Shown: positions 15,168 to 24,025 of the stretch, in pieces | Layout of the letters: each line of letters begins with the position of its first letter | Numbering within the stretch: position 1 is the first letter of the stretch | Translations under genes and position numbers: made by a program | From: Myxococcota bacterium | GTDB taxonomy: Bacteria > Myxococcota_A > UBA9160 > UBA4427 | Reading direction: 5' to 3' | Length of the DNA: 32,459 bases | Assembly: GCA_029268645.1 (NCBI GenBank) | Contig: JAQWNI010000088.1 | Span: 1 to 32,459 of the forward strand | The notes under the pieces: model-generated | Told to the model about the DNA's origin: nothing | Databases searched by the model: none | What the model saw: the letters and a program-made list of their open reading frames with translations, nothing else

Positions 15168-16391
15168 ATGCCGGACGCTTTCATTATCGATGCCTGTCGA
15201 ACTCCCCGAGGAATTGGCAAGCAGGGCAAAGGCGCTTTGGCGCATCTGCACCCTCAGCACCTGGGGGCCACCGTGCTTCGGGGGCTCCAGGAGCGCAACG
15301 GTTTCGAGACCGCCGATGTGGACGACATTGTGTGGGGCACCAGTTCTCAGGTCAGTGAACAATCCGGTGATCTCGGTCGCATGGCGGCGCTTGATGCAGG
15401 CTATGACATCAAGGCCAGCGGTGTGACGCTGGATCGGTTTTGCGGTTCGGGAATCACCAGCACGAATATCGCGGCGAATGCCGTGATGGCAGGAATGGAA
15501 GATCTCGTCATTTCCGGGGGAACCGAAATGATGTCTCTTCCCAAGAAGGGCATGCTTCCGATGGGGGCCAACAATGCGCACCTTCAGGATCTCCACCCCC
15601 AACCTCATCAGGGCGTTTGCGCTGATGCCATTGCGACCTTGGAGGGGATTTCGCGCGAAGCCCTCGACGCTCATGCGGCGGAGTCGCAGCGCCGTGCAGC
15701 CGTGGCCATTAAAGAAGGGCGTTTCGATCAAAGCCTTGTGCCGGTTCACAACCTTGATGGCACACTTGCCCTAGACCGAGAGGAGTTTCCGCGGCCGGGA
15801 ACGACGGCGGAATCTCTCGCGCAATTGCCGCCTAGTTTCCCCAAAATCGCCGATTACCGGCATTCGGAAGATACGCCGACCTATCGAGAATTAGTGAAAC
15901 GAAAGTTTCCGGATCTCGACATCATCCACGTCCACCATGCGGGGAACTCTTCGGGCGTCGTTGATGGGGCCGCGGCGATTCTGATAGCCAGTGGGGATTA
16001 CGCCAAGGCACACGGTCTCAAGCCTAGAGCCCGAGTCGTGGCGACGGCCAACATGGGGGATGATCCGACATTGATGCTGAACGCTCCGGTGCCCGCTGCC
16101 CGCAAAGTGCTTGCCCGCGCGGGTCTCAGCCTCGAAGACATCGATTTGTTCGAGGTCAATGAGGCCTTTGCGACGGTTTCCGAAAAGTTCATGCGGGATC
16201 TCGATCTCGATCGAGAAAAGGTCAACGTCAACGGCGGCGCAATGGCCTTGGGGCACCCGATTGGGGCGACGGGTTCGATCCTGATCGGGACCGCACTCGA
16301 CGAGCTCGAACGCCGTGATCAGCAGCGTGCCTTGATCACCATGTGTGCGGGAGGCGGGATGGCCCCGGCGATCATTATCGAGCGCGTCTAG
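15168..16391 (+). CDS. Thiolase family acetyl-CoA acetyltransferase
   Basis: A 407-residue cytoplasmic enzyme of normal thiolase length. All catalytic motifs are present: the nucleophile C92 in RFCGSGITS, VNEAFA, H363 in GGAMALGHPIGATGS and C393 in CAGGGMAPA. Thiolases either cleave 3-ketoacyl-CoA in beta-oxidation or condense two acyl-CoAs; the sequence alone does not decide which. The N-terminus FIIDACRTPRGIGKQGKG is typical of FadA-like degradative enzymes. It is divergent from the thioredoxin operon, with 248 bases between them, and convergent with a PhyH dioxygenase gene, sharing a bidirectional terminator. An acyl-CoA dehydrogenase gene lies close by, consistent with fatty-acid or isoprenoid acyl-CoA breakdown. 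Confidence 0.93.
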   Translation: MPDAFIIDACRTPRGIGKQGKGALAHLHPQHLGATVLRGLQERNGFETADVDDIVWGTSSQVSEQSGDLGRMAALDAGYDIKASGVTLDRFCGSGITSTNIAANAVMAGMEDLVISGGTEMMSLPKKGMLPMGANNAHLQDLHPQPHQGVCADAIATLEGISREALDAHAAESQRRAAVAIKEGRFDQSLVPVHNLDGTLALDREEFPRPGTTAESLAQLPPSFPKIADYRHSEDTPTYRELVKRKFPDLDIIHVHHAGNSSGVVDGAAAILIASGDYAKAHGLKPRARVVATANMGDDPTLMLNAPVPAARKVLARAGLSLEDIDLFEVNEAFATVSEKFMRDLDLDREKVNVNGGAMALGHPIGATGSILIGTALDELERRDQQRALITMCAGGGMAPAIIIERV

Positions 16392-16422
16392 CCCAGTCAA
16401 CGCCGAGGTTCTTTTAAAAAGG

Positions 16423-16454
16423 CTCGGGGAAGGGTTTCCTTCCTCGAGTTTTTT
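16423..16454 (+). terminator. Rho-independent terminator between convergent thiolase and PhyH genes
   Basis: An 11-bp stem (CTCGGGGAAGG with CCTTCCTCGAG, one G-T pair) and a GTTT loop are followed by TTTTTT on the plus strand. On the minus strand the stem is followed by CCTTTTTAAAAG, so it may work in both directions. It overlaps the stop codon of the minus-strand PhyH gene. Confidence 0.85.
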
Positions 16455-17646
16455 ATTTGGACGCGCGACGGCGGGCTTGTTCGGTGACCGATCGCAGTGT
16501 GAAGGGCTGATCCAAGGTTTCTAGAGAAGAATCTGGAGAAAGCTCTCCGACTCGGAGATAGCTGCCGTCATCGGCCGCCTCTCGGAAAGGGCGTGTGTCT
16601 CCAACGGCTTCCCCCACACGCCCCCGGGCCCCAAGGCCAAATCCCTCCACGGTTGCGCCGTAGGTGAGGGCCTGCATGCCGATCCGGTGCAGCAACTTTG
16701 GACTGGCCGAGGCTAGGACTGCCGGATCGACTGAGAGAGCCCAGTTTTCTTGAGTCCGCATCCAAGGTTTCACGTTGCTCATGGTGGCGACGAAACGAAG
16801 TTCGGAGCTTCGATTGACACCGGTACCATGGAGCAAGCGGCCGTCAAAGAGCATGATGGTTCCCGCCGGTGCTTCGAGCTGGATCGTGGGCGGCATCTTG
16901 CCGACGGGGCCGCCTGAGCCGGCTTCGATGAGGATTTGATGGGAGCCCGGGATGAGTAAGGTTCCGCCGTTGCCCTCATGAATGTCTTGCGGGATAAACA
17001 TGGTGTTGACGAGGGCCGGAGCCTCTTCGGTGATCCAGGGCATGAGAGGCCCTTGGTCGATGTGGAGAATTTGGGGCTGGCCACCTGGGTCTGCACCGTT
17101 TGCCAGGAAACTGTGGCAAATCCAGCCGCGTCCTAGAGTTTCATTTAGAAAGTGTTCGATCAATGGCCCGGCCTGCACAGCCTCGGGATCTTGTTCGATG
17201 CACTGAGCAAAGATCTGACCCTTGTTGATCAGTGTATTGACGTATTGCCCGGTGGGTGTGCGTTGCTCGACGCCGGCCAGCCGCTCTCCCTCTGCTTGGT
17301 CAAAAAGGCGAGCCCGGAATCGATCGCATTGAGCAGCGGAGAGGCCGTCTTGGATCAGACAGAATCCCCAGTTGACGAAATCTCGTCGCATCTGATGGAG
17401 ATCCCGGGTGGGGACAGGCAGCTCGATCTTTTTCCAATGTGGGTGCTTGCGCGCGACAGTGGTATCCCAATACGCCCCCGAGCCCCATTCGAGAGGCTTG
17501 CCGGCATCCGGGGGGATGAGCCAGGGATTGTTTCGAAAGAGCGACGTATAGGGCTCACCGGATTGAAGAAACGACTGAAAGAGTTGTTCTTCGGGTGGCG
17601 AATGATCTTTGATGAATTGAGAGCTGAATTCGATCGGGATTGTCAT
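16453..17646 (-). CDS. Phytanoyl-CoA dioxygenase (PhyH) family protein
   Basis: A 397-residue Fe(II)/2-oxoglutarate-dependent oxygenase. The metal-binding triad is visible as H195 and D197 in LHIDQG and the distal H273 in GRLLHGTGVNRS, with R284 in ELRFV a likely 2-oxoglutarate contact. A GNGGTLLIPGSH strand (about 226-236) and the AGTIMLFDG block are typical of PhyH. Known members hydroxylate branched acyl-CoAs or small natural products; the substrate here is unknown. It follows the acyl-CoA dehydrogenase gene by 75 bases on the same strand, so an operon acting on acyl-CoA or branched lipids is plausible. The C-terminal 90 residues extend past the core fold and end in a basic RRRASK. Confidence 0.87.
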   Translation of the reverse strand: MTIPIEFSSQFIKDHSPPEEQLFQSFLQSGEPYTSLFRNNPWLIPPDAGKPLEWGSGAYWDTTVARKHPHWKKIELPVPTRDLHQMRRDFVNWGFCLIQDGLSAAQCDRFRARLFDQAEGERLAGVEQRTPTGQYVNTLINKGQIFAQCIEQDPEAVQAGPLIEHFLNETLGRGWICHSFLANGADPGGQPQILHIDQGPLMPWITEEAPALVNTMFIPQDIHEGNGGTLLIPGSHQILIEAGSGGPVGKMPPTIQLEAPAGTIMLFDGRLLHGTGVNRSSELRFVATMSNVKPWMRTQENWALSVDPAVLASASPKLLHRIGMQALTYGATVEGFGLGARGRVGEAVGDTRPFREAADDGSYLRVGELSPDSSLETLDQPFTLRSVTEQARRRASK

Positions 17647-17721
17647 GATTTTTCGGCTCCGTTGGGCGACGAATTCCAGATTGCGATTCCGACCTCGGCG
17701 TTTTGAAAAGATCGTTTCTCG

Positions 17722-18864
17722 TTACAGCCCCATTTGACGAACGGCGAGATCCCGCATGATTTCCTGTGAGCCACCGCCGATCGACATCACCTTTGTCTCG
17801 CGGTAAATCCGCTCCACTGGGTTGCCGCGGAGATAAGCGGCTCCCCCTAGGATTTGCATCGCTTCATTGGCGACGTACTCAAGCTCTCTCGAACAAAATA
17901 GTTTCAATTTCGCGATGTCAGCGACTGTTTTTTCACCGGCTTCGATCAGCCAGCAGATCTGATAGATGTAGCTCTCCATGGCATCCAACTTGGAAGACAT
18001 GTCTGCGATCTTATGTCGAATCGCCTGGTGTTGAATTAGTGGGCGACCGAAGGTTTCTCGTTGTTGTGCATAAGCGATGCTTTGTTCGAGACAACACTTC
18101 GCCATGCCGAGCATCGAAGCCGCGAGCCCCAGTCTCTCAAAATTAAAATTTTCCATGATGGCGATGAAACCCTCGCCTTCCTGCCCCATCAGCCTCGATT
18201 CTTCCACCAGACAATGGTCGAAGTGAAGGGTGGCGGTGTCGGAAGACCACCATCCCATCTTGGGCCCCACGCTTTCCCTCGAAAAGCCCGGTGCATTCGA
18301 TTCGACGAAAAAAAGCGATATGCCCTTGAGTCCGTGGCCGCCGGTGCGTGCACCCACGACGTAATAGGAAGCTTTCAGTCCGCCGGTGATGAAAGTCTTC
18401 GTGCCGTCGATAATCCAATGAGATCCTTCGCGTCGGGCCACCGTTGACATGTTGGCGACGTCTGAGCCGCCTGACGGCTCAGTGATCGCTAACGCACCGC
18501 CTTTTCTCCCGGAGACAATTTCGGGGAGAGCCTCTTGCTTGATTGCATCGCAAGCAAGCGCCTGAATGGGCCCCGTCATGATGTTGCGAGCACTGAGGCT
18601 CGCGGCGACGCCGCCTGGGGCCCCGCGCCCCAGCTCTTCCCACGCGACCGCCCGCATGAATGCGTTCTCGAAACCCAAGCCGCCGTACTCCTCGTCGATA
18701 CCCAAACCGAAGAGTCCTAATTCGCCGGCTCGCTCGTGAAGGGACCACGGAAAGTCGCCGGCTTCATCCCACGCGTGAGCATGGGGGGCGATCTCCTCTT
18801 CGACGAATCGTCGAAGGGCAGAGCGGAAGGTGGTGATCTCGGGCGTTTCGAAGGGGTTTCTCAT
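17722..18864 (-). CDS. Acyl-CoA dehydrogenase
   Basis: A 380-residue flavoenzyme of the usual length for the family; it oxidises acyl-CoA to trans-2-enoyl-CoA and passes electrons to ETF. Seen are the N-terminal helical domain, the FAD/substrate motif LAITEPSGGSDVANM (about 125-139), the DGTKTFITGG strand and the C-terminal YRETKVMSIGGGSQEIM. The usual Glu of the C-terminal EGTSEI motif is replaced by Gly. The catalytic base is therefore probably E243 in NFNFERLGLAAS, the position used by isovaleryl-CoA and long-chain dehydrogenases. That suggests branched or long-chain substrates. It is followed by the PhyH gene and preceded by the fused multi-TM protein gene, all on the minus strand. Confidence 0.92.
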   Translation of the reverse strand: MRNPFETPEITTFRSALRRFVEEEIAPHAHAWDEAGDFPWSLHERAGELGLFGLGIDEEYGGLGFENAFMRAVAWEELGRGAPGGVAASLSARNIMTGPIQALACDAIKQEALPEIVSGRKGGALAITEPSGGSDVANMSTVARREGSHWIIDGTKTFITGGLKASYYVVGARTGGHGLKGISLFFVESNAPGFSRESVGPKMGWWSSDTATLHFDHCLVEESRLMGQEGEGFIAIMENFNFERLGLAASMLGMAKCCLEQSIAYAQQRETFGRPLIQHQAIRHKIADMSSKLDAMESYIYQICWLIEAGEKTVADIAKLKLFCSRELEYVANEAMQILGGAAYLRGNPVERIYRETKVMSIGGGSQEIMRDLAVRQMGL

Positions 18865-18942
18865 GACTCCATTATGAAACGATTTAACGCGTCTCGAAAC
18901 CGCTTTCCGCCGTCCACGAATCGCGTCAAAGGGAGAAGCTCC

Positions 18943-21939
18943 TCAGTCGCTTGCAGTCGGTCGGGAAGTCCGGGGATAGAGGCGCGAGCGAACATCCGCG
19001 GCCGACGGATCGTCAGGTAGTTGGCCCGCTAGCGCGCGGGCTCTTGAGAGAGCCTCAGCGTTGCGCCGTGGTGCGGTCAATAACTTGTCGAGGGCTTGAT
19101 CAAGCGTCACCCAAGCTTCATTTGGCCGGCCTGCTTGAGCGGCGGCTCGGGCCCGCTCGATTTGAGCCTCCCCTTTTGACGAATAGGCAAGTCGCTCGTC
19201 GATGAACGCAATGGCTTCCTCGATCCTTTGGGGATCATGTCGTTCGACGCGCCAAAGCGCTCTCAACCGCAAGGCCTCATCATAGAGCGTTTCACTGGGT
19301 TCGATCCGGGCGAGTTCCGAATCGAGTTCCGCGAGAGCAGCCCACTGCTGGCGCTCGGCTCGCTCGCGTGCGCGATGGATGGCGCGGGCCGAATCGGACG
19401 CCGATGGCGGCTCCGGGAACGGCATTTCCAAGAGCTCGGCGATCTCTTCCACCGCGGGTGAATCCGGCACAAGGACATGGGCTTGTTCGAGCCTTCGGCG
19501 GGCCCGGCCTGCTTCACCTCGCATCGTCGCGATGAGCGCGAGGGCAAGAGGTTGATCAACGCCATCGAGCTCTCGGGCAACGGCCGTTGCTCTTTCGTTT
19601 TCTCCTCTCTGCGCGAGCGATAGAATGAGCGGGAGCGCATCCCCAGTTTGGGGACGGGCTCTGAGTGGATCGTGCCTGCGGACCAAGGCATTGAATTGCG
19701 GCACGGTCAGCGCCCCTTGCTCGAGCCTCGATGAGCGTGTTGCGAGCTGGTTCCAATCATCGGTGTTGGGCGCTGCGCCTTGGGCGAGCGCGCGAGCGCC
19801 GTCTGTGTCCAAAACCCAGGCTGCGGCGATCTCTGAAGGGCTTCGGATGCCGAGTTGCTTGAAGTGCAGAGGATCCTGTTCGATGGCGCGCGCACTCTGG
19901 TTGAGGTCGAGGGGTGTATTCGAGGCAATAAACACCAAAGCCGGGCCATGGGGACGGTAAATCTGGACTTCGGGAAAAACGGCCGTCAGCGTCGCGAGGA
20001 GAGATCGAAGGAGCGGCGCATCGATGAAGCCGAGTCCGATCCACTGCACGAACACACCATCGGGTGTGAGGCGGTTTTCGACCAGTTCAAAAAATTCTTG
20101 GGTGTAAAGGTGCGAAGCGCCCGCCGTCCATGGATGAGAGGGCTGGGAGATAATCATGTCATAGGGTTCTTGAGCCAGCGTGAGGGCACCACGGGCGTCA
20201 TTTTGGATAAATCGGAAACGAGGATCCGAGAGCGGGTCTCGCAGCCGGGTTTCGCCGACGCGGCGGTTTGCGGTCACCACCTCGGGTTCGAGTTCGATGA
20301 CATCCACCGAATCGATGGAAGGGGGGATCCCCTCAAGGGCCACCGCTCCGCCCAGCCCAATCACCAGTCCACGCTTCGCCTCGGGCCGGAGCGCAGCGGG
20401 CAGCCAGCCCAGCGCCCGGGCTTCGGCCCCGCGTTCCGGGGTGCTGGAATAACGAACGATGCGAGATTCGGGTAGTCCGTTGGTGTAAAGGGTGAAGCCG
20501 CTGGGCTCCTCGAGGAGGACCACCGTTGAGGAGCGGCCGGCGGCTTGAAAGTGAATTTGTTCAGGGTCCGTTTTGCTTTGATAGAACGGCGAAGTCAGCA
20601 AAAGATTCCAGGGATTCGTGAGTGGCACAAAGAGAAGAACCAAGGCGAGTCCGCCCACACAGGCCAGCACGGCCACCGAGCGAGGCTGTGCGCGCCAGGC
20701 TGCGAAAGCGGCCAATCCGAGGCTGAGCGTAGTGCCGAGCAGAGCCGTTCCCGCGAAGTGCAGCGTAGGAATCAGGAAGAAGCCCGTGGCAACGGAGCCC
20801 ACGATGCCGCCGACTGTGTTCCAAGCGTAAACGCGTGCGGTGGCCCCGGCGCTTTCCTCAGGGTTGGGAGTCAACAGCCGGACCGCGAAAGGGAAGGTGG
20901 CGCCGAGACACAAAGCCACCGGCAGCAAAACGACCGCGGCCAGCGGCGCATTGGTCCAAAGCGACGCTCGCCAGCCCGCCCCGAGCGCTTGGCCGAGGGC
21001 AGGCAGTTGGTCGGCGGCGAGGAATGCGGCCAGTCCGCAAGCAGCCACCCCCAGCTCGGCGATCGCAAGCCCGATGGCGGCTCGTCCGGCCCGCCGTGCG
21101 ACGGCGCCGCCGACCGCAGAGCCCACCGCAATCCCGAGCAGAAAGCTTGAAAGCATTGTTGTGAAGGCGAAAAGGCTGCCCCCCAGAATCTGGGAGAGCA
21201 GTCGCGTCCACATCACTTCATACGAAAAGGAAACGGCCCCCGACAGCAACATCAAGGGCAGAACCCAGCGGTGCTCAAGGCGGCTCGTCAAAGGAGGAGA
21301 GGCCAGCGGGGCCGCGGCGCTTCGCGAAAGGGCGGCTGCGGCCAAGAAGACGAGGAGGTTTCCGAGGGCGCCCACGTAGACGGTTTGGCGAAGGCCGATT
21401 TGCGGAAGAAGGAGAAAGCCCGCGATCAGCGTCCCCGCAATGGCCCCGGCGGTATTGATGGCGTAGAGGCCGCCGACCCGGGGACCAATTTCCTCGTGTC
21501 GTCGAATGGCGTGACGGGCGAGGAGGGGAAGCGTGGCCCCCATCAGGCCGGTGGGAATCATCATCAGCACAAAGGCGGAGACAAAACGGAAAAGGGTGGC
21601 GGCGGTCCCGGGTTCCGCCGGAACGGCCTGAGCGAACATCGCGACGTAGGCCGCAGTCAGGCCTTCTAGACCGAAGGGCAGGGCCAAGGCCGACCCCGCG
21701 ATGCCCAATTCAAGGGCGCCGTAGACCCAAATCGGCCGGGTCACTTTGGGCGCGAAGCGGGCGGCCGCAGCCGAACCCAGGGCCAAGCCCCCCATGTAGC
21801 CGGCGAGGACCACCGCGACGGCAATTTCGGAAGTTCCGAAGACAAAGGAGAATTCGCGGGTCCAGGCTGTTTGGTACAGCAGCGCGGAGAACCCCGAGAG
21901 GAAGAAGCAGAGGAGGATCACGAAAAAGCGGAGGTCCAT
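18943..21939 (-). CDS. Fused multi-TM / spermidine synthase-like protein with TPR-like tail
   Basis: A 998-residue inner-membrane protein of the class called fused MFS/spermidine synthase. The first 440 residues have many hydrophobic helices, beginning FFLSGFSALLYQTAWTRE, a family hallmark. Then comes a soluble methyltransferase-fold domain with GLVIGLGGAVALEG (near 521), DVIELEPEVV and NDARGAL. In true spermidine synthases a conserved Asp follows (VDSSDP); here the site near 597 reads ISQPSHPWTAG, lacking both Asp. Aminopropyl transfer is therefore doubtful. The last 300 residues are Ala/Arg/Glu-rich helices suggestive of TPR-like repeats. The biological role of this fused class is unclear. 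It lies upstream of the acyl-CoA dehydrogenase gene by 78 bases on the same strand. Confidence 0.88.
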   Translation of the reverse strand: MDLRFFVILLCFFLSGFSALLYQTAWTREFSFVFGTSEIAVAVVLAGYMGGLALGSAAAARFAPKVTRPIWVYGALELGIAGSALALPFGLEGLTAAYVAMFAQAVPAEPGTAATLFRFVSAFVLMMIPTGLMGATLPLLARHAIRRHEEIGPRVGGLYAINTAGAIAGTLIAGFLLLPQIGLRQTVYVGALGNLLVFLAAAALSRSAAAPLASPPLTSRLEHRWVLPLMLLSGAVSFSYEVMWTRLLSQILGGSLFAFTTMLSSFLLGIAVGSAVGGAVARRAGRAAIGLAIAELGVAACGLAAFLAADQLPALGQALGAGWRASLWTNAPLAAVVLLPVALCLGATFPFAVRLLTPNPEESAGATARVYAWNTVGGIVGSVATGFFLIPTLHFAGTALLGTTLSLGLAAFAAWRAQPRSVAVLACVGGLALVLLFVPLTNPWNLLLTSPFYQSKTDPEQIHFQAAGRSSTVVLLEEPSGFTLYTNGLPESRIVRYSSTPERGAEARALGWLPAALRPEAKRGLVIGLGGAVALEGIPPSIDSVDVIELEPEVVTANRRVGETRLRDPLSDPRFRFIQNDARGALTLAQEPYDMIISQPSHPWTAGASHLYTQEFFELVENRLTPDGVFVQWIGLGFIDAPLLRSLLATLTAVFPEVQIYRPHGPALVFIASNTPLDLNQSARAIEQDPLHFKQLGIRSPSEIAAAWVLDTDGARALAQGAAPNTDDWNQLATRSSRLEQGALTVPQFNALVRRHDPLRARPQTGDALPLILSLAQRGENERATAVARELDGVDQPLALALIATMRGEAGRARRRLEQAHVLVPDSPAVEEIAELLEMPFPEPPSASDSARAIHRARERAERQQWAALAELDSELARIEPSETLYDEALRLRALWRVERHDPQRIEEAIAFIDERLAYSSKGEAQIERARAAAQAGRPNEAWVTLDQALDKLLTAPRRNAEALSRARALAGQLPDDPSAADVRSRLYPRTSRPTASD

Positions 21940-22144
21940 CAGGACTCAGTCTCGCATCCCTGGCGAGAGGCCGCATGGCGGCCCTTCCACGTTCTCTTTG
22001 AATCGCCGGAGCGCGGTGTCCGAGGGTGACCTGTCCGACGAGGCCCCGGCTTGTCGGAACGGGGGCCTTCTCCCAATTGCCGGGGATTGCGCTAGATTGC
22101 GGCCCCGCGCGGTGAGGGTCTCGCTCAGCGTCCGTCACCGCCGC

Positions 22145-22221
22145 GCGCCCGTAGCTCAGTTGGATAGAGCATCAGCTTGCGGAGCTGAGGGTCGTACGTT
22201 CGAGTCGTACCGGGCGCGCCA
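22145..22221 (+). tRNA. tRNA-Arg(GCG)
   Basis: A 77-base cloverleaf: acceptor GCGCCCG pairing with CGGGCGC, discriminator G and encoded CCA. The D-arm is GCTCAGTTGGATAGAGC. The anticodon stem TCAGC/GCTGA encloses loop TTGCGGA, and the T-arm is GTACGTTCGAGTCGTAC. The anticodon is GCG (Arg, CGC), and the A in the D-loop plus C35 and G36 fit arginine identity. Bacteria more often decode CGC with an ACG anticodon edited to inosine. Confidence 0.93.
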
Positions 22222-22419
22222 TGATGGTCTCCGCGTTGCAGCCCCGTTCCGGTGTTCTCGTGGCCGGCCTAAGGAAGACGATGCAAGGCGGCGCAGCCGC
22301 CCAGCTCTGCATGGCATGGCCCACGCGCACGCGGCCTTCAGGCCCGAGCCGAGCCACTCCGGAGCTGGGGCGCGTCTTTGAAACCCCGACGTCGAGGCCG
22401 ATGACTTCCGGTTGGCCGA

Positions 22420-22866
22420 TCAGGGGCTGGACTGCGTGCGGGTGTAGTTGACGGTGGCTCCCGAGGCGGGTACGCACGTTACGGTTGGTGCGAGTGCAAT
22501 CACGATTTCACTGAACTCCACTGTCTCGGCGGTGAGAGAGGGAATTGTCATGGTGACGGGTGCCTGAACCGCGACGCCATTCGTGATGGGGATGGAGTCA
22601 GCGGTGCTTGTCCCGATCCGCTGCGTGTCCGGGTTGGCGCAGTAGCAGGTCGTCATCTGTGGGCCGGCTTCGTCACAAGACCATTGCTGGAGCGCGCTCG
22701 CATTTTCGTAGAGCACGTACCCCTCCGTGCATGAATCACCACGGCAGGTTTGAGGGACGCCCACGAAATCAAAATCATCCTCTTCGCCATTGCTTCCGCT
22801 GTTGTGGCTGTCCGAGCAGCCCGCAAGCAAAGCGATGGCCATCAGTGCGATCAGTCGCGCTTTCAT
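22420..22866 (-). CDS. Small Cys-containing lipoprotein of unknown function
   Basis: A 148-residue protein with a clear lipoprotein signal: a short basic start, a hydrophobic run and lipobox LLAGC with the lipidated Cys at 16. The mature part begins with an acidic Ser/Asn/Gly/Glu linker, then TCRGDSCTEGY, WSCDEAG and TTCYCANPD. These are five Cys within about 60 residues, suggesting two disulfides or a metal site. The C-terminal half looks like a beta-rich domain with one further Cys near the end. I do not recognise a family. AGAGGGGA lies just upstream of the ATG as a ribosome site. It stands alone between tRNA-Arg and gene-poor DNA. Confidence 0.75.
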   Translation of the reverse strand: MKARLIALMAIALLAGCSDSHNSGSNGEEDDFDFVGVPQTCRGDSCTEGYVLYENASALQQWSCDEAGPQMTTCYCANPDTQRIGTSTADSIPITNGVAVQAPVTMTIPSLTAETVEFSEIVIALAPTVTCVPASGATVNYTRTQSSP

Positions 22867-23162
22867 TCGGTCCCCTCTTTCTTCTTTCTAACTTCTTCTA
22901 CCCGTCAGTGGCCTGCATGCGGCGAGCGTAGGCTTTCGCTCTTCACTTCTCGTCTCGCGCCTTGAGAAGTGCCTGCTCTTATTCTCTCACGAGAGCAGAG
23001 TGAGAGTAGCGACACAGAGGTTGGGATCAATTCAGTTCGCTTGGAGTGGAGAACGAAGGGCTCCTCTCCGGGAAGCAGGCGCTATACCCGAAAGCCAAAG
23101 ACGGGCCGGCCGCGGTTAATGCGGGGTCGCGTGACGGGCGGACTCAAGAGCGAGGCTGGAAA

Positions 23163-23420
23163 CTACTCGGGGTGGTTTCCGAGCGGGTCGATGAAGGTGA
23201 AGCGAAAGGGGCCGTCCATTGAGTTGTGCCAGAGTGTGCTGAAGTTGGTGGGGCGCGTGATGGCCGCAACCGGGGCAATGGCGACAAATCTCACAAATCC
23301 TCCGACAACACTGACAAGACCCGCGGGCCTGAGCACACAGGCATCAAAGAGAACGGGCACGGAGTCCTGCATCTCCTGATCCGTTTCAAGGGAAAACGCA
23401 CGCTGACGGACCTCGGCCAT
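23163..23420 (-). CDS. Small membrane protein, hypothetical
   Basis: An 85-residue protein. After a polar N-terminus comes a hydrophobic stretch of about 30 residues, ACVLRPAGLVSVVGGFVRFV and on to AIAPVAAI, then ITRPTNF and a tail ending FRFTFIDPLGNHPE. The arrangement LRP-hydrophobic-TRP and a closing F-T-F-x-D-P-L-G is like small proteobacterial membrane proteins I have seen, although I cannot name a family with confidence. No strong ribosome site precedes the ATG. It is isolated in gene-poor DNA, just before the first copy of the direct repeat. It may be a real small gene or a remnant. Confidence 0.5.
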   Translation of the reverse strand: MAEVRQRAFSLETDQEMQDSVPVLFDACVLRPAGLVSVVGGFVRFVAIAPVAAITRPTNFSTLWHNSMDGPFRFTFIDPLGNHPE

Positions 23421-24025
23421 CTCTAGAGGGCCGCCGGATCCCCTCTTGTTACGTCCTCCTCTACATGCCCAAATGTCTAGAATGGCCCTTTGAAATTCCT
23501 ATCCGCGCCTTGAGTGCTTTGCCGCTGCCGAGCGGCTTGACCTCTTGAATGCGGTGGGACAGCCGGTTCCCTTGAGTGGGCCGGGGGGGCGTTGGCTTCT
23601 CGTTGTCGCGCTGGGGGCAACCGCGGGCGGGTTAGCGAGCCTCCGGTATCAAGCCCGAAAGGGGGATGAACCGGCTTCGTCACGGGCCGCTTCAAGCCAT
23701 TCTGGAGGCGCTGAAAGAGCGCAGCACGTCCTGAGAAATCCCGTCACTGTCGCGAGTTTGAAACGGAAACATGTTTGGGTGTAATTTGGCTCTTCTTCGT
23801 CTTTCTTGGGCGCCACCCCTCCATTTGGACGGCCTAGTGTAGGTGCTTCTCTGGAAAGCACCGGCTCACTTTCGTTGTCGCGTAATGACTTTTCCGATTT
23901 CTCCTCCCAAAAAAATCGCGATGACTGATTGACCGATCGCTGTTCTCTGTGGCAGCGTGGTCACTCACCGTATTTTTTGCGGTGAGCACTCTACTTGGAT
24001 CGCTACTGATGAAGAGGATCGAAAA
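23421..24025. other. Gene-poor region carrying repeat copy 1
   Basis: About 600 bases without a convincing gene. It contains the first 47-bp repeat copy (23458-23504). A 79-codon frame at 23545-23784 has a hydrophobic patch but no ribosome site. The promoter of the secreted protein gene at 24026 should lie at its right end. Confidence 0.5.
23458..23504 (+). repeat. Direct repeat, copy 1 (full 47 bp)
   Basis: It starts CCTCTACATGCCC and ends TTGAAATTCCTATCC, and matches copy 2 at 46 of 47 positions. It contains the small inverted repeat ACAT/ATGT and an imperfect TAGAAT/ATTCCTA pairing. It lies between the small membrane protein gene and the secreted protein gene. Confidence 0.9.

Noticed and set aside
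15120-15749. Minus-strand frame of 209 codons
   Set aside because: Antisense to the thiolase gene, which has all catalytic motifs.
18360-18380. ATAGGAAGCTTTCA, similar to the reverse complement of the repeat core
   Set aside because: Only a partial match and inside the acyl-CoA dehydrogenase coding sequence; judged coincidental.
22221-22451. Frame starting in the CCA end of tRNA-Arg
   Set aside because: Composition is not protein-like, the start lies at the tRNA 3' end and there is no ribosome site.
22420-22500. SGAT tetrapeptide in the small lipoprotein as a flavinylation target
   Set aside because: It lies near the C-terminus without an acidic residue before it, far from apbE; probably chance.
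23545-23784. 79-codon frame after repeat copy 1
   Set aside because: It has a hydrophobic patch but no ribosome site, and the sequence after it looks random; not supported as a gene.
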